A stretch of 24,509 nucleotides of DNA, taken from positions 7,770-32,278 of the forward strand of contig VAYG01000004.1 of assembly GCA_005885015.1 (NCBI GenBank), read 5' to 3'. A program made the position numbers and the translations under genes. This DNA comes from Actinomycetota bacterium. GTDB taxonomy: Bacteria; Actinomycetota; UBA4738. Shown here piece by piece: positions 22,623-24,509 of the stretch. The notes beneath the pieces were generated by a model. It saw nothing but the letters and a program-made list of their open reading frames with translations. It searched no databases and was not told the DNA's origin. Positions within the stretch are counted from its first letter, which is position 1. Each line of letters begins with the position of its first letter.

Positions 22623-23819
22623 CGAGGCTGACGTCTGCGGGGGCGGGGCCAGCGGCAGCAACCGTGGATTCGCCCTGACCTGGTGGGCGAAGTTCGAGAC
22701 GCTCCAGAAGCTCTGCGGGACCGAGGAGGCCCTGCGCCTGGCGACGGCGTCGGCCGACGCGGTCGAGGAGATCGGGCGGTTCTGCGAGGCGAACGGCGTC
22801 GACGCCCATTACCACCTCGACGGGTACCTGTGGGCGGCCACCAACCGCGCCCAGCTCGGGTCGTGGAGGCCTCTGCTGGCAACGCTCGACCGGCTCGGGG
22901 TCCGACCGTTCCAGGAGCTGGACGCCGAGGAGACCGCCCGGCGGTCGGGGTCTCCGGTCCACTTGGCCGGCGTGCTCGAGGCCACCGGGGCCATCGTCCA
23001 GCCCGCCCTGCTGGCCAGGGGCCTGCGACGGGTGGCCGTGGAGCGCGGGGTGCGGATCTTCGAAGGTACGCCCATGACCGCCCTGGACCGCTCCTCACCC
23101 CCCACCGTGCGCACCCCCCAGGGCTCGATCACCGCGGATCGTGTGGTCGTCGCCATGAACGCGTGGGCCATCCGGTTCCCCGAGGTCCGGACATCGTGGC
23201 CACGGAGCCCGTCCCCGACCGGCTGGAGGCGATCGGGTGGAAGGACGGGCTGTCGATCTCCGACTCGCGCCTGCTGGTCCACTACTACCGGACCACGGAC
23301 GACGGGCGGATCGCCTTCGGCAAGGGCGGAGGCGCGCTCGCCTACGGCTCGTCGGTCGGGGCGCGGTTCGAAGGTGCGTCCACGCGCCCCGGCGTGGTGG
23401 AGGAAGCGTTCCGCAGGACCTACCCGATGCTCGCCGACGCGCGCATCGGCTCCACGTGGACCGGCCCGATCGACCGGACCCGCGACGGGCTCCCATCTTT
23501 CAGCAGGCTGGGGGCCCGGCCCGACGTGTTCGTCGGCGTGGGGTACTCGGGCAACGGCGTCGGCCCCTCCCATGTCGGCGGGCGGATCCTGGCCTCCCTG
23601 GCGCTCGGGCGCGACGACGAATGGGGCCGGTGCGGGCTGGTCAGGCACCCTGACCACGGATTCCCGCCGGAACCGATCCGGTTCATCGGGGGAAGCCTGG
23701 TCCGCTCCGCGATCGCCCGGAAGGAGCGCTTCGAGGACAACGGACGCAGGGCCGGGCCGTTGACCCGGGGCTTGGTGCGTCTGGCCCCAGCCGGCCTGGT
23801 CCCCATGCGCGAGGAGTGA
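22499..23819 (+). pseudogene. FAD-dependent amine oxidase (DAO/PuuB-like), broken by two lesions
   Basis: The pieces of one DAO-family flavoenzyme (gamma-glutamylputrescine oxidase-like) lie in three frames. From ATG 22499 the first frame reads IRSLWLQEALAKDYETPSLL and RGSERA, then runs into the inverted copy and stops at 22678. From 22624 another frame reads EADVCGGGASGSNRGFALTW and continues through WAKFETLQKLC to AMNAWAIRFPEVR at about 23185. A third frame runs from about 23188 (DIVATEPVPDRLEAIGWKDG) through GVGYSGNGVGPSHVGGRI to the stop at 23819. Lost at the first break is the Rossmann segment (usual GxGxxG and about 30 residues) that binds FAD; at the second about 8-10 residues. Without these the product would not bind flavin. 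It overlaps the glycosyltransferase stop, so the intact gene was probably in its operon. Confidence 0.8.
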
Positions 23820-23833
23820 GGAGCTGTGCTGTT

Positions 23834-24287
23834 CTACAGGGGCGGGGGCGGCGGGACGACCGGGGTCGACGGAGACTGGGCGACTGATGGAGCCGCGGCG
23901 CGGGTCTGACGGGCTCGGTTGAGCACACTCGGCTCCGGAGGCCAGGACAAACCGGAACCGGGGATTCAGTCCGCCGCGAAGACTGACGTTCTCCAGCGCT
24001 TCAAACGGCACCTCCCCTCGGAACTTGGGGGGCCGACGAAAGACGGGCAATTCGAAAACGAGGAGGCGGCGGTCGGATACAGCCAGAACCATCTGGCCGG
24101 ATGCCGGAAAGCCCTTCGCCCTGGCGTCGCTGCGTTCCGAGAGCGACAGCGCAAGGACTGCCGGGAGTCCTCCAAGGATGGCAAAGGGAGACCCATCCAC
24201 CGCGGCTCGGGCCGTCGCCAAGATGGACTCCCCTGTTTGGAGCACGGCTTGGCCCTGCCGCTGAATCTTCGCTCGGTAATCAGCCAA
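23834..24287 (-). pseudogene. Small uncharacterised protein (possible PH-like domain), frameshifted near its C-terminus
   Basis: From a probable TTG start at 24287 (a G-rich GGGGGTG lies 4 nt ahead) the frame reads ADYRAKIQRQGQAVLQTGES and continues with ASGQMVLAVSDRRLLVFELP to NPRFRFVLASGAE near 23945. The segment (M)VLAVSDRRLLVFE is typical of small bacterial PH-like proteins. The frame then runs without family-like sequence into the antisense of the oxidase. In another frame an Ala/Pro-rich tail (APSVAQSPSTPVVPPPPPL) ends at a stop at 23834-23836, which looks like the natural C-terminus. So a deletion or frameshift lies between about 23910 and 23950. Function unknown. Confidence 0.45.
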
Positions 24288-24352
24288 AGCACACCCCCAA
24301 CAGGTGCTTACTTCGACCCAGAAGCAGCTCGGCTTGAGCGGAGCGAGGGAGG

Positions 24353-24509
24353 TCAGCTGGCGAGTTGCTCCGCAAGTTCCTCCGGGTTGGTGACCGGGCG
24401 CTTGCATACGAACCGCTCGCAGACGTACGCGGTCGCTTTCCCGTCCACCCGTGGGCGATCCTTCAGGAGGGGAACCTCGCCGTCGGATCCGACGGCCAGC
24501 ACCGCGTTG
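24353..24509 (-). CDS. YyaL/DUF255 thioredoxin-domain protein, C-terminal fragment
   Basis: Only the last 51 or so codons are in the window. The translation NAVLAVGSDGEVPLLKDRP, then RVDGKATAYVCERFVCKRPV and TNPEELAEQLAS, matches the C-terminal end of YyaL-type proteins (an N-terminal thioredoxin-like DUF255 domain plus an alpha/alpha-barrel), where YVCE-x-F-x-C is conserved. The gene begins beyond the right edge. The next gene on this strand starts 66 bp downstream of its stop. Confidence 0.75.
   Translation of the reverse strand, partial: NAVLAVGSDGEVPLLKDRPRVDGKATAYVCERFVCKRPVTNPEELAEQLAS

Noticed and set aside
22809..24407. A 532-codon minus-strand open frame spanning the small PH-like protein and the oxidase
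   Set aside because: Only its first third resembles a protein. The rest is the antisense of the oxidase, so the length comes from the frameshift near 23910-23950.
1..24509. CRISPR array, rRNA, tRNA, transposase or integrase
   Set aside because: No regularly spaced repeats, no tRNA-like cloverleaf or rRNA sequence, and no transposase or recombinase motif was seen on either strand by eye; a tRNA scan and profile search were not possible.

Overview
This is a high-GC bacterial chromosome segment, most likely from an uncultured actinobacterium (Actinomycetota). The evidence is strong G/C third-position bias, GTG/TTG starts, many ATGA or GTGA stop-start overlaps, several starts lying 7-10 nt after a -10-like hexamer (leaderless style), and an actinobacterial-type hopanoid operon. 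The phylum is an inference; no rRNA or tRNA gene was seen.

Left part (1-10010): a truncated secreted BNR/Asp-box (sialidase-like) protein with a probable frameshift; a membrane protein joining a JAMM-like domain to LysM; an MFS transporter; a tight minus-strand operon (ornithine cyclodeaminase family, threonine dehydratase family, pdxH, adenosine deaminase, aldo/keto reductase); a MOSC protein; a DegV protein; and an unusual MerR-TetR double-domain regulator.

Centre (10033-19213): a plus-strand hopanoid operon, yjbQ-hpnC-hpnD-hpnE-polyprenyl synthase-shc-hpnG::ispH-hpnH, nearly all genes overlapping their neighbours by a few bases. Together they would supply IPP/DMAPP (IspH), FPP (polyprenyl synthase), squalene (HpnC/D/E), hopene (Shc) and adenosylhopane and its processing (HpnH, HpnG). 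HpnG and IspH are fused in one reading frame. Squalene-hopene cyclase is split: a perfect 199-bp copy of its own 5' end, with the end of the preceding gene, replaces the stretch that should hold the DXDD catalytic motif.

Right part (19223-24509): a short island of different base composition with a toxin-antitoxin-like pair and a divergent DUF6941-type gene around a 17-bp palindrome. It is flanked by about 91% identical 120-bp direct repeats that are copies of the 3' end of the neighbouring SDR gene. Then come a divergent SDR/glycosyltransferase pair, an FAD-dependent amine oxidase broken by a 34-bp inverted copy of its own 5' end plus a second frameshift, a broken small protein, and the C-terminus of a YyaL-type (DUF255) protein.

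The main points to check are the two gene-internal replacements by self-copies (shc and the oxidase). They look alike and could be real template-switch events or assembly artefacts. The HpnG-IspH fusion, the K-for-E JAMM-LysM protein, the MerR-TetR fusion and the island at the SDR 3' end are also unusual.
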